Shown: positions 11,890 through 23,398 of the stretch, piece after piece
Layout: each line of letters begins with the position of its first letter
How positions within the stretch are numbered: the stretch's first letter is position 1
The notes under the pieces: model-generated
What the model was told of the DNA's origin: nothing
The model's input: the letters and a program-made list of their open reading frames with translations, nothing else
Databases searched by the model: none
Program-made: the position numbers and the translations under genes
NCBI RefSeq assembly: GCF_017654505.1
Contig: NC_054536.1
Coordinates: 34,517,946 to 34,581,945, forward strand
Direction: 5' to 3'
DNA: 64,000 nucleotides
Source of the DNA: Polyodon spathula
Taxonomy: Eukaryota > Chordata > Actinopteri > Acipenseriformes > Polyodontidae

Positions 11890-13861
11890 CAGGAATCCGG
11901 TGACAGCCAAGTGAACAAGAAGAGTGAAAATGTAGCATGAATATGTTCACCTACAGGTATTCTATAATTATGTGTTTTTTCATTGTCATTTTAGATGATT
12001 CTGCATTATCTGATATACTAAAATACTAGATAAGCTTTCTTTAAATAAACAGAGGTGCCATTTTATTTAAACTTCATCTCATTGAAGTCTATAATACACT
12101 GCGCCACTGGTCGAGTCATTTTTGAGCGGCACTTACGAATAAATTCCGTCAATCCAATTTCTGAAAAGAACGGCTGGATGCATAAGAAGTGTGCCGGATT
12201 ACTGCTTATGCTCTCTCCCAATAGGCTTGGATAACAAGATTTGGCATGGATAATGGAGCTTAAAGAATAACTCTGGAACAAAGTAGTGGCATCTGGCACA
12301 GTCGCTGCAGCCAGCTTCTTGTAAATGATACTATAATTGCCCAGGCTGTTCCCAGAAACAAGCATTATACAGAAACCTCTTTGGAGGTACAAAAGACCAT
12401 CTTAAAGAAGTTTTATTTTATTGGTGTTTGAGCATTAATAATCATGCTACTGGATAGGTGATGGTCCTGCTAAGTTATTAACTCTGCAGGTCAGCAAGTT
12501 GTGTAAAACGTTTTCACCTCAGGCAACCAAAGCTGTTATGGAAATAAAACAGCATTATAGATTAAAGGCCAGACTGAACAGAAAGGTGTTGAGTACTTTT
12601 TTGTAACAGCTTAGAAAGTTGATGTTTTCTCTATCGTCATGATTTACGCGTTGTAGCACACAGATTCCACACACTATGGGAAGTGTGCGTCTAAAACACT
12701 GTATGACTTTAAAGAGTGGGTAAATTGCCTTCTCACGCTAAAAAGCCGTACAATTAACCAAAACTTTTTTGTGTGGAAACATGTCTTGAAGCCGTACCTT
12801 ATTCTTGCTTCAGCAGTGAAAATCCAGTTAGTGAACTAACCTTGCACAACTTTCAACTATTGTAAATGATGTACCAAGCAATCCTTTAGTATCTGAGATC
12901 TACTGGAACTACCCATGGCAAAGTTCTTTGACCAAATAGACAAAAATAAGCACGAAGTACAAGGGTTTTTTTTAATTATTTTTATGTGACACCATTTATT
13001 CAACGTTTCAAATTATTGCCATTTCATTCATAAAATGATAGTGCTTTATAGTTTAGTTGTTTTATAAGCAAGGTTAAATCTACTACAAATACAAAATGCA
13101 GCCCTTTGCAATAGATAAATAAGTAAATGCATACATAAATAATGAAGCCCTTTGCAAAGCAGATATTCTTTTCATCCTTTTATGCTTTTTATCTTCGTGT
13201 TTGGTGATCGGACAGCCGATTGCTTTAAGCTTAAGACTTTTCTGTCCCTTGTACATAAGATGCAATACAGTGTACACTAGCCATAGCATTTATCATGGGT
13301 ACCTACCAAGGACAAAGAAAGTCAGGTTTGTACCCCCAAAATGTATTAAAATTAGCTTAGCTGGAAATTCGCTGCCAGCAGCTTTATTGCTGTGGGCTAT
13401 CGACATCACCAGGCTTGAGTGTCCACCTAGAGTTGAAGTAAAATCTCTCAACCCTAATTCATTGAAGAAGTAGGTATATGTCATTCGAGCTGATAGGGAA
13501 AGCCGCAAGCACTACAAAATGTACCATATTTATTCTGATTCAAAATCACAGACATTTTTATTAATTTACATTTTAGTCCTAAATGTGACTTTTTTTACTG
13601 ACTGGACAGTAGGCAACCTTAAGTCAAATGCAGTTTAATGCAGTTTTCTTGCTTTACTGTTGATCGGAGGTGTTTTTTGACACACTTCATTAAAGAAAGT
13701 GCTCGTTCTCCAGAGTCAGGAATGTTTTCAGCGGTACGGGGGCTTTCAGCATTGATTTGTATTTCTAATGCCCCCCATCCCCTTGCCGCTTGCATTCTTC
13801 TTCTTCTCGTTTCCTGTATTTATGCTTTGCTGGCCATGAAAGAGACACTGTTTGTTGTAGT
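11890..13861. other. No recognised gene
   Basis: A 109-residue minus-strand frame at 12392-12063 is the longest here, but it shows no motif I know and no codon bias I can judge. The rest is AT-rich without terminal repeats or RNA genes. Confidence 0.4.
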
Positions 13862-13957
13862 CAAGCAAAATCAAACTGGCTGACCTGGAATTGACTTGTG
13901 TCGCCGTGTGAAAGTGAGCGAGAGCAAATCCTGGGTCAGCCAGTTAGATTTTGTGTG
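13862..13957. repeat. Imperfect inverted repeat, 27-28 bp arms
   Basis: The arms at 13862-13888 and 13930-13957 share AAACTGGCTGACCTGG against AACTGGCTGACCCAGG in inverted orientation, and the similarity extends outward through CAAAATC. The spacer is about 41 bases. It could be a tiny foldback transposon or a structured RNA. Nothing decides between these. Confidence 0.7.
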
Positions 13958-14789
13958 AACACAAATGAGATACACGGCCTCGGTTGAAAAGTCAACGAGT
14001 GATGTTCTTCCAGTTTGCGCACAATTCTGTTTCTGTTTAAAAAGTTCGGGCCTTAGGCAGGTGCCTAGTTTGCCTATGCATTTATCCAATTATGAGGTCA
14101 TCTCCAGCGCAGAACTTCAATCACTACGATGCCCTGTATCACCCCCCCCCCCCCATGTTAATTATGTTTACATTTATTTTTAAAGACTATCTACTGACAG
14201 TTCTGGAAAATATAATTTTACACTATATTCTGAATATCTTTTTTTTTCCCCCTGAATCTACCACATTTTATCTCATTGGATAAAAAAAAAAAAAAAAACA
14301 GCGGTTCTGTAAGTTGTGAGAAAAAAACAAGCAAATCAGACATATAAATAAATAGTTTATAACATTACTTACCAGTGTTTTGCATTTTATTTAAAATAAA
14401 AGTGTAGCCCTTATTTATGCTTTTGTAATATATATTAAATCTTAAAAGCAAGATCATCATTTATTCCAAACCCTGAGTTTCTGAACTATCGATATAGCTT
14501 TAAACCTGTATTTATGGACACAGTCACAGGATGCACTTTTAAAAAACATGTTTAATATAAAATGAAAATAGATATTTATAATAATTAAAAAAATACATTT
14601 AAAAATCTATGTTTTTATTGAATTTTAAATAGCTTTCAAACCAGCACCTTTTTTTTCAATTTTTCAAACTGGCAGCACATGCACGTACTTCAGAGTAGCC
14701 AACAAAACTTACTGGGCATTTCACACGAGAGTTTAATTTGTCATATTACATTCTAACACTTTAAATTCCATAAAAATGACAAAAATCAC

Positions 14790-14935
14790 AGTTTATATAT
14801 GTAGATGTACTTTGGTAGCAAAAAATCAACATCAGCATCAATATGTATCACAATACATATCGCAATATTGTCTTCAGTATTGCAATATATTGCAATACAC
14901 ATCCTCAGTCCCAAAACCCACCCCTATTATATACG
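14790..14935. mobile_element. Possible hAT-type terminal fragment
   Basis: The stretch has nested AT-rich palindromes of the type CAATACATATCGCAATATTG and TATTGCAATATATTGCAATA, and ends in CCCACCCCTA. GGGGTGG next to bipartite ATATTG palindromes is common at the ends of fish hAT elements. I cannot find the partner end, so the assignment is weak. Confidence 0.3.
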
Positions 14936-15023
14936 GACATGTATAATATGTTTATAAAACATATATGCTGTCAAAGGTTTTGCCAATAATACAAGGATAG
15001 TACACATAGCTTTCTTATAGGAT

Positions 15024-15046
15024 GTTTATTTATTTATTTATTTATG
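15024..15046. repeat. (TTTA)n microsatellite
   Basis: About five and a half units of TTTA. A separate short (TTA)n lies at 15523-15541. The surrounding 14936-16665 shows no gene I can support. Confidence 0.9.
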
Positions 15047-16665
15047 TTTCTTTATTTGTATAACGCTATCTCGGTTTGTGTTTTGTTTCTCAGGTTTTTT
15101 GTTTTTTTTATACTCTCCTGTATTTCTTATTAATTAGGTTATTTGCATTTGGAAGGAGAATTTCTCTGGCTAAATGCCAACTACGTGGAAATACATACAA
15201 CCCGAAAGTGCTACCGAAACAGAGTGAGAAAAAGGTGACTTATTTTATTTTTCACGGCAACTGCCACATAGAAAGCAATGCAGCTTTTCTAATACTGCCA
15301 TAGGCAGGGTGCCAGCAGTCACGCCTGTATGACCTGAAAGCAGGTTGAAGGTAAAGTGAGGAGGGTTACACAGTTCAACACTATTAGGAGTCTGAAATGA
15401 GAGCGATCCGTGACACAGTGGTTAAAAATGTTTGGCACTTCATGGCAGGACTAAGACAAAATTAAAGCGAATAGTGTTGTATGTTGGAATTTGTAACATT
15501 ATCTAATAAAATAAGTTGCTCTTATTATTATTATTATTATTCCTTTCCAGAGCCCCACAAAAGGCATCAAAAGTTCAACACTGTTTAGAAATGCAGTTTT
15601 TTTTATGCATCAGTCACCTATGTTGTGCTTTAAATAATGTCATAGCTGTAGTTTATGTGATAATTCACAACCAAGATTCAGAGTCCTTGTTCAAGTAATT
15701 CAGTGTGAATTTATATCTAGTTTGAAAATATACATTGTTAGAGTCACTGATCAAAGACATTTGTAAAGTCAATGATACATTTTGATGAAATAATGGTGAC
15801 ATTTATGGAACACGTCAATCAGCTGCGTCATGATGTCTACCTCAAGTAATAGCTACACTATCCAAGTGGGCATATACATATTTCTGTTCACTGTCAGTAA
15901 AGCAGCACCAAAATGAAAAAAAACTGCTGTGCAGACTTACTGTCTAATCCTTTTACTTATTTTCAAATGTTGGATAAACTGTTTGAGATATGTAGCATGC
16001 ACTTATGTGTAAATGTGCTAGATATCTCTGCCATGACAATCATTTTGTTATGCTTTTTTTTTTTTTTACTGTCATAAAATTAGCATTTTATCAATGCTGC
16101 AGTTAAGTTTACAGTAAGGGTTAAACTGACCCCAAGAGATTATGTTTTAGTGTTAAATTTAATTGAAAATGACTGTGGGCCATAATTTACAATAAACATT
16201 CTTGGCATTGTGGTGAAGAGGAATATTAGAATTCACAGACTTTGCCAACCTTGGCATCCCTGTGATCCTGGAAACCTGTAATTAAAGATGGACTACAATA
16301 GAAACAAAGAACAAATAGCTGGTTTCAATTTTGATAATGCACAAGGGAAATTTGTTTTCATAATAAAAATGTAAATATTCATAAATAAAATAAATATGTG
16401 TGATGTTGCTTACTTATTTTAGTCTTACTAATAATCAGTTTCAGAGAGAGAAAACTCAGATTGCTTCCCAGACTCCATTTCAAAGGATGAGTTTAGGTTT
16501 CAGGTATCGTATATAGGTCATATACTTAGAAATGTCTCTACGGAAAATAATGTATAGTGAAATTATTGGTTCTTGCACAGGAGAAATAAATGATGGTGTT
16601 ATTGTGTAGAAATGCATACCTTTTAGACATAAAAGGGATTTTTAGGGATTTGTTCGTCTTTGTGC

Positions 16666-17244
16666 ACCAGTAATAACTTGCTAATATAAGTATCGGCCTG
16701 CTGTTAAGCAATCTGTTTTCCTAGAGATTGCTGTTCTAGTTTCATTGGGATTTTCGGTAGTATAATAAGGGCTTGACGTGATAAGTGGTTTATTTTGAGC
16801 CAACTAGGAGAGCAAAAACACAATAAATAGGGTTCATGATGCCTCAATGATGAAACCGAGTTTGTTCAAAACAAATACGCTTCTCTAGGAAGTATAAGCA
16901 CCCATCACACATAATCAAAGAACAGTTTGAGCCTGAAGCACAATGTGGAGGATGGCCTTTAGACAGTGTTGCTTATTAACTGTGTAACGAACACAATTTA
17001 TTTTTCAGTATCACTCAGGTAGTAGAAATCTCTTTCTACAATCACTGTTTCTGTCACCAAGAAAAAAGGTGGTATCACCATGCAGGTAAAACATGCATGT
17101 CTAATATTTTCTAACAATTGTATTAATGCTGTTTGTTATCATTAATACAATGAAACTAGAAAATATGAAACTAGAACAGCAATCTCTAGGAAAACAGTAT
17201 GATTAACAGCAGGCCGATACTTATATTAGCAAGTTATTACTGGT
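16666..17244. repeat. Near-perfect 80-bp inverted repeat, 419-bp spacer
   Basis: The arm at 16666-16745 (starting ACCAGTAATAACTTGCTAAT) is repeated in reverse complement at 17165-17244 with only about three differences clustered in one place. The spacer has no open frame of note. High arm identity suggests a young foldback element or a recent inverted duplication. The right arm ends 20 bases before the proposed start of the Gypsy LTR at 17265. Confidence 0.85.
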
Positions 17245-17264
17245 GAATTTTACTTGTTCGTGGC

Positions 17265-17782
17265 TGTGCAGCAGCCTTGGACAACGGGCAAAAGATCGTC
17301 CACACTACCCGGACATGGAGACCTGGCTGTGCAATCCTGATCGCCGTGAGAGTGACCCGGAATTAGAAGCGAAACCGCCGACGGCCCTGCTAGTAGTCGG
17401 AAGTCGGGGTTTGTTTATGATTGAACAGAAAAGATTAGTTCAAGGATTGTAAATCCCACTAATGTATAGTGAGCAAGGTATATAAAGCGGGACCTCCATG
17501 TCTTAGGGAGTAGCGCACGCCATTATTACAGCACCTTTATTTTGATAGTTTTTTGTGCTGTTTTATTTAGCATTATTTTTTTGTACAGCTTGCTGTAGCA
17601 GTCCTCTGTGCGTTACCATCGTTGGCAATGTCACATGACCATTTGTATTTATTTTACTTTCGTTTTATGTTTTTGTTAATAAACCCTGCGCGCCTGTGCC
17701 GGTGTTTCAACACCACGTCTGTCTCTCTGTATGCTTGAACAGCGGCGACCCACACACGTGACTCGAGGAAGACCCTGTCACA
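17265..17782 (+). repeat. 5' LTR of deleted Gypsy element
   Basis: The right end is well placed: it finishes CTGTCACA just before a primer-binding site at 17785. A TATAAA box lies at about 17480. The left end is uncertain; TGTGCAGCAG at 17265 is the best TG start. Its middle part aligns with the 3' LTR around CAGCACCTTTA(T/A)TTTG and GGTGTTTC, but the two LTRs are very different elsewhere, far more than expected for one insertion. Confidence 0.6.
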
Positions 17783-17784
17783 CG

Positions 17785-17803
17785 TGGTGTCAGCAGTGGG
17801 ATT
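17785..17803 (+). other. Primer-binding site, tRNA-Leu type
   Basis: TGGTGTCAGCAGTGGGATT lies two bases after the LTR. It is complementary, with one mismatch, to the 3' end of a vertebrate tRNA-Leu ending TCCTGACA-CCA. Plus-strand placement agrees with the gag frame that follows. Confidence 0.7.
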
Positions 17804-17851
17804 CACTGGCACTGCCCCAAGCAGTGCAGCTAGAGAAGGAGCAGACTAGCG

Positions 17852-18560
17852 ATGGATGCGACTCAGTTTGCCGCAATGATAGACCTCCTGCGCCAGACGC
17901 TCACCGCGGCAGTGCAGGGGGCGGCTAGACCTGCAGCTCCAGACCACTCCATCCAGAGACCCACCAAAATGACGGCCGAGGATCGACCGGACACCTACTT
18001 AGAGGTGTTCAAGGCTATGGCGATCTCGGCCAGGTGGCCCCAAGCCCAGTGGGCAAGCTATGTCTTGCCCCAACTCACCCGGAAGACTGCCCCAAATACG
18101 GTTCAGTGGACGGAGTCGTGCCAGAGGGCCTTTCTCGCCTTGAAGCGGAGGCTGTGTAGTAAGCCAGTACTATGCAGCCCGGATTTTGGTAAGAGGTTCA
18201 CCCTGCAGATGGATGCGTCAGAGACAGGTCTCTGGGCAGTGTTGTCGCAGGAGGTTCGGGGAAGCGAGCACCCGGTCCTGTATATCAGCAGGAAGCTCCT
18301 TCCCCGCGAGAAAAATTATAGCACCATCGAGAAGGAGTGTCTCGCGGTAAAATGGGCAGTCGAGTCACTCCGGTACTACCTCCTGGGGCGACACTTCACC
18401 CTGGTTACAGATCATGCCCCATTAGCATAGCTTCACAGGATGAAAGACAGCAACGCCAGAATCACACGGTGGTACTTGGCCTTGCAGCCCTATGCCTTCA
18501 GGGTAGTCCACCGAGCAGAAAAGCTGCATCAAAACGCAGACTTTTTCTCTCGGGAAGGCA
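17852..18560 (+). pseudogene. Gypsy gag fused in frame to RNase H
   Basis: An ATG at 17852 opens a 192-residue frame. Residues 1-77 are the gag N-terminus (KMTAEDRPDTYLEVFKAMA, then WPQAQWASYVLPQL, the usual fish Gypsy gag pattern). From about residue 78 the sequence is the end of RT joined to RNase H: WTESCQRAFLALK, then LQMDASETGLWAVLSQE with the first catalytic aspartate, YSTIEKECLAVKWAV with the glutamate, and LVTDHAPLA. So protease and almost all of RT were deleted and the frame was preserved. A TAG follows DHAPLA, after which RNase H coding continues (ITRWYLALQPYAF, then HQNADFFSREG) to about 18565. It is non-functional as a transposon. Confidence 0.85.
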
Positions 18561-18601
18561 TGGGGGTGTAAGATTTTCGAATGAACCGGTGGTGTCATTC
18601 T

Positions 18602-18613
18602 GAGGGGAAGGAT
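18602..18613 (+). other. Polypurine tract
   Basis: GAGGGGAAGGAT sits directly before TGTAACAGGG, the start of the 3' LTR. That is where plus-strand priming is expected. Confidence 0.7.
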
Positions 18614-18614
18614 A

Positions 18615-19320
18615 TGTAACAGGGAGAGATCTGTACTGACTGGCGTGTTCACAGGCTGCAGGAAGAGGGCGGCAGTCGCCCAACAACCGCCTGTGAGTCA
18701 TGGCAGTGACACGGGGAGGTGGGAAAGTGGGTGTGTGGACTTTCCCCCTCTCTGAATGGCTGAGAGGCATGTCTTGGGTGATTGTTGGTCCTATAAAATA
18801 ACGCTCTGCTGTTTCCTCAGGTCTGCCCACTTAGACGCGCTAAGAGTGCGGAAGCTTTGATTCGGGACCGGGAATCAGCCGGGAGAGAAATAAAGATTCA
18901 TAGAGAGAGAGAGAGAGCGGGGAATCCTTGGGCAGACCCCGGCGTATTGTGAAAGAGCAGGCTAGATAGCCGATAGAGTAGGACGGTGATCCGGGTCGTG
19001 CAGGTAGCGGCGACCGGGATAACGCTGCCGAGTGCAGCACCTTTAATTTGTAGTTTTGTTACTGTTTTGTTTTCCCTTGTTCTTTTCGCCTTCTGTTTTC
19101 ATTATTCTTTCTTTGAGCACCTGCGAGTGCATTTGCTGTTTGTGTACCAGCTGTGGTATTTCCGTGGTGCTGTCTATCATCGTTGATAGGCAGCCCACGG
19201 TCAACAGTGCCCTCTGCCGGAGAAAAATAAAGAACCGGTCTAAAATAAAACTGGGCACCTGTGTGGTGTTTCCAAGTACACCTGTCTGTCTCCTGGTCAG
19301 TGAATTACCCACACCCCTTC

Positions 19321-19322
<2 letters not shown>
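18615..19322 (+). repeat. 3' LTR of deleted Gypsy element
   Basis: It begins TGTAACAGGG after the polypurine tract and ends near CTTCCACA at 19322, where the (TA)n microsatellite starts. A TATAAAATA box is at about 18793. AATAAA signals are around 18889 and 19227. A short GA microsatellite is at 18904-18918. The end (ACCCACAC to CACA) parallels the 5' LTR end. Confidence 0.65.
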
Positions 19323-19324
<2 letters not shown>

Positions 19325-19407
<83 letters not shown>

Positions 19408-19426
19408 ACACACACACACACACACA
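19325..19426. repeat. (TA)n(CA)n microsatellite, left flank of Tc1
   Basis: About 74 bases of alternating TA, then about 28 of CA, ending at the CAGTGCC terminus of the Tc1 copy. Confidence 0.97.
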
Positions 19427-20876
19427 CAGTGCCTATATAAAGTCTGCACACCCAAATTTTCACCTTTTTTTGCCTTATAGCCTGGAACTAAAATGTTAGT
19501 AGTTTATCTACACATCCTACGCCACAACTTCCAAGTTAAAAAAAATATTCTAGACATTTGATTGAAAATGAATTAAAAATAAAAACTGAAATAGCTTGGT
19601 TGGATAAGTGTCCACCCCCCTTGTAATAGCAATCCTAAATTAGCTCAGGTGTAACCAATCGCCTTCAAAATCACACATCAAGTTAAGTGGCCTCCACCTA
19701 TGTTAAATTGTAGTGATTCACATGATTTCAGGATAAATTCAGCAGTTCCTGTAGTTTCCCTCTGCTGGGTAGTGCATTTCAAAGCAAAGACTCAACCATG
19801 AGCACCAAGGTGCTTTCAAAAGAACTCTGGGACAAAGTTGCTGAAAGGCAAAGTGGATGACCAAGCAAGAAGGAGACTGATCAGAGAGGCTACCAAGAGC
19901 TACAGGCTTTTATGGCCAAGACTTGTCAAAGTGTGCATGTGACAACAATATCCCAAGCACTCCGCAAATCTGGCCTGTATGGTAGGCTGGAAAGAAGGAA
20001 GCCATTACTCAAGAAAGCCCACCTTGAATCCTGTTTGAAATATGCAAAAAAAAAACACTCAGGAGATTCTGTAGCCATGTGACAAAAAGTTTTGTAGTCT
20101 GACAAAACTAAAACGGAACTTTTTGGCCAAATGCAAAGCGTTATGTTTGGCGCAAACCCAACACAGCACATCACCCAAAGAACACCATCCCTACTGTGAA
20201 GCATGGTGGTGACAGCATCATGTTATGGGGATGTTTCTCATCGGCTGGGACTGGGGCACTTGTCAGGATAGAAGGGAAAATGAATGGAGCAAAGTACAGA
20301 GAAGACCTTGAGGAAAACCTGCTGCCCTCTGCAAGAAAGATGAAACTGGGACGGAAGTTCACCTTTCAGCATGACAATTACCCAAAGTACACAATCAAAG
20401 CTACACTGGAGTGGCTAAGGAACAAAAAGGTAAATGTCCTTGAGTGGCCCAGTCAGAGCCCCGACCTAAATCCAATCGAAAATTTGTGGAATGACTTGAA
20501 AATTGCTGTCCATCAACGCTCCCCAAGGAACTTGACAGAGCTTGAACAGTTTTGTAAAGAAGAATGGTCAAATATTGCCAAATCTAGGTGTGCAAAGTTG
20601 GTAGAGACCTATCCCAACAGACTCACAACTGTAATTGCTGCCAAAGGTGCACCAAGTATTAACTCAGGGGGGTGGAGACTTATCCAATTACGATCTTTCA
20701 GTTTTGTATTTTTAATATATATTTTTTTCTTCTCAATAAAATCTTTTTTCCCCTTAACAGTTTGGAGTATGGTGTGTAGATAAGTGGGAAAAAATCCTCA
20801 TTTAAATGCATGAAACTCTGAGGCACTGACACAACAAAATGTGAAAAAGTTCAAGGGGGTGTAGACTTTCTATAGG

Positions 20877-20880
<4 letters not shown>
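19427..20880 (+). mobile_element. Tc1-like transposon, family A copy 1
   Basis: The left end CAGTGCCTATATAAAGTCTG and the right end (reverse complement AGTGCCTATAGAAAGTCTAC) form inverted termini. Both sides are embedded in (TA)n, consistent with TA-targeted insertion. It carries a broken DD34E-type transposase in plus orientation. A second copy of the same family is at 60227-61763. Confidence 0.92.
19798..20783 (+). pseudogene. Tc1 transposase relic, family A
   Basis: The ATG (MSTKVLSKEL) is followed after some 50 bases by a deletion of about 135 bases relative to the copy at 60573; it removes most of the N-terminal DNA-binding domain. The catalytic part is readable: SDKT with the first aspartate, [25 protein letters not shown] with the second aspartate, and the [17 protein letters not shown] block with the glutamate 34 residues on. 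The C-terminal frame from 20196 stays open for 195 codons, but frame changes occur upstream. Confidence 0.92.
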
Positions 20881-20967
<87 letters not shown>

Positions 20968-21002
20968 CGTGCTTTATACACACACACACACACACACACA
21001 CA
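20881..21002. repeat. (AT)n(GT)n and (CA)n microsatellites between two Tc1 elements
   Basis: About 70 bases of AT and 18 of GT, an 8-base break, then CA running into the next transposon. GT and CA face each other and can pair. Confidence 0.97.
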
Positions 21003-22439
21003 CAGTGGATCTCAAAAGAATTCATCTAGAAATTGTTCTAAATTAATTACAAACACCTTTGACAGCAATTACAGAGATTAGTCTATTTGGAGTCTACCAG
21101 CTTTGCACATCTGGACAATGCAATTTTTGCCCATTCTTCTTTGCAACCCAAAAAAAAGCTCCGTCAAGTTGGATGGGGGACCTTTGGTGAACAGCAATTT
21201 TCAACTTTTTCCGCATATTCTCAATTAGATTCAGGTCCCGCCTTTGACTGGGCCACTCCAGGACATTGATCTTTTTTGTTTTTAAGCCACTCCAGTGAGA
21301 CTTTGACTATATGTTTGGGGTCATTGTCCTGCTGGAAGATGAATCTTCTCCCAAGTCCCATGTCTCTTGCAGACTTCAGCAGGTTTTCCTCCAGGATTTC
21401 TCTGTACTTTGCTGCATCCATTTTGCTCTCTATCTTCACAAGCTTTCCAGGCCCTGATGCAGAGAAGCATACCCATAGCACGATGCTGCTACCACCATGC
21501 TTCACAGTAGGGAAATGGTGTTATCAGGATGATGTGCGGTGTTAGGCTTGCACCAAACATAGCGCTTAGCGTTGAGGCCAAAAGGCTCTATTTTGGTCTC
21601 TATAAAACAACAGAATCTTCTTCCACCTGGTCTCAGAGTCTCCCACATGCCTTCTGGCAAACTCTAGTCGAGATTTGATGTGAGTTCTTTTCAACAATGG
21701 CTTTCTTTTTGCCACTCTCCCATAAAGGCCAATTTTGTGAAGCACCCAGGCTATTGTTGCCGTATGCACAGCGTCTCCCAGCTCTGCCGTGGAAGACTGT
21801 AACTCCTTTAGAGTTGCCATAGGCCTCTTGGTCGCCTCCTTGACTAGTGCCCTTCTCACCCAGATACTCAGTTTTTGAGGAAGGCCTGTTCTAGACAGAT
21901 TCACAGTTGTGCCATATTCTCTCCATTTCTTAATAATGGACTTTACTGTGCTCCGGGGGGATATTCAATGCCTTGGAAATGTTCTTATATCCTACCCCTG
22001 ATTGGTGCTTTTGGAACCTTATTCCGGATTTGCTTTGAATGTTCCTTCGTTTTCATGATGTAGTTTTTGTTAGGAAATGTACTAACCAACTGTGGGACCT
22101 ACCAGAGACAGGTGTATTTAACCTGAAATCATGTGAAACACCTTAACTGTACACAGGTGGACTCCATTCAACTAATAATGTGACTTCTAAAGACAACTGG
22201 TTGCACCAGAGCTTATTTAGCTGTGTCACAGCAAAGGGGATGAATACTTATGCAATCAATTATTTTCTGTTTTATATTTGTAATTAATTTAGAATAATCT
22301 GTACATTTTATTTTTCACTTTGACTTTTTATGTGTTGATCAGTGGCAAAAGCTCCTAATTAAATCAATTTTGATTCCATGTTGTAACACAATAAAATGTG
22401 GAAAAGTTCAAGGGGGGTGAATACTTTTGAGAGCCACTG
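21003..22439 (-). mobile_element. Tc1-like transposon, family B
   Basis: The ends are CAGTGGATCTCAAAAGAATT and the inverted AGTGGCTCTCAAAAGTATTC. Subterminal CACTT and GTTCAAGG-type sequence is as in fish Tc1 elements. The immediate flanks are CA and TG runs rather than a clean TA. It is a different family from the neighbours at 19427 and 60227. The transposase runs on the minus strand and is broken. Confidence 0.92.
21080..22056 (-). pseudogene. Tc1 transposase relic, family B
   Basis: It starts with an ATG at 22056-22054 (MKTKEHSKQIRNKV). The helix-turn-helix linker region follows (KLSIWVRRALVKEATKRPMATLKELQ near 21840-21790). The nuclease core includes HGGSSIVLWVCFSASGPGKL and FQQDNDPKHIVKVSLEWLKN, with the second aspartate, at 21505-21221. 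The [11 protein letters not shown] block that should hold the glutamate is frameshifted (QSKAGPESN in the open frame). Several stops and frameshifts make it inactive. Confidence 0.9.
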
Positions 22440-23398
22440 TGTGTGTGTATGTATAAGATCAACTTCTGAACTGCAGGAAGAACTACAACATAAAAAGGTA
22501 AGGGGACAGTAAGAATATGTGGAAAATGTACTTGAAAGCTACTTATTCTTTTAAAAATCTGACAGTGAGCCTGGGTTTTCAGTTCTCTCCAACATTACTA
22601 TATACTGTACTGCTGAATCAACAGAGCAACACCACCAAACTCAAGCTTGTCTTTATGAAATATATCTCCTCTGCATTATTTTATAGTACATGGTAATACA
22701 GGTAATTCAAGGTAAAAATGGAGGATCTTAATACCATTTTCATTTGAATCACTAAAAAGAGACTTCTGTGACGATCGTGTTTGTCAGTGCGAGTTTTTAA
22801 AGTGAAATGCCAGGATTGGTATTTAAAATGGTGATAGTATTTAACATTAATATTTAATGCATTCCAACTACTACCCAACTCTTGCGAGATTGCAACGCCG
22901 TGATTTATTAAATACCCTGCCTCTGTTGTGACAGTCACTGCTGATTGGTCTATAATCTTTTGTGTTCCAAAGCAATGTGAAAAGGTGTAGTGCTCTGGAC
23001 ACATAGCTCATAAGATTTACAAAACGAGCAGGATTTAGCATTGCACCAGCAGGTGCACAGCACCCCTGTATTTCAAACCAGGGGGTGCTAATGATAATGC
23101 ACCCCCAGTACCCCTAGTTCTCTCGCCCCTGTACCATAGTTAAATTCCACATTTATCTGTTTTGTAACATTGTGTATTAGCACAAGTGTTAAAAACCTAG
23201 TTTCTTTTGACGTCTTAAAATAACTTTCTATAATTATTACTTACCGTAAAACGTTTTCATAGTGATCATCGATGCATTTGTCTGTACAGTCTTTTCTAAA
23301 AATAAAACAAAATGTGTGTTACTAACAAAGCCCTTAAGAAAGCATGGTGTATTAGATCCAAGTTCCTGTTCTTGTAATAACTATCTGCAGCATTGGGT
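22440..23398. other. No recognised gene
   Basis: No supported gene or terminal repeats. It ends at the truncation point of the CR1 copy. Confidence 0.5.

Noticed and set aside
12063..12392. 109-residue minus-strand frame as a possible Harbinger Myb-like protein
   Set aside because: It lies outside the proposed element ends and I see no Myb tryptophan pattern.
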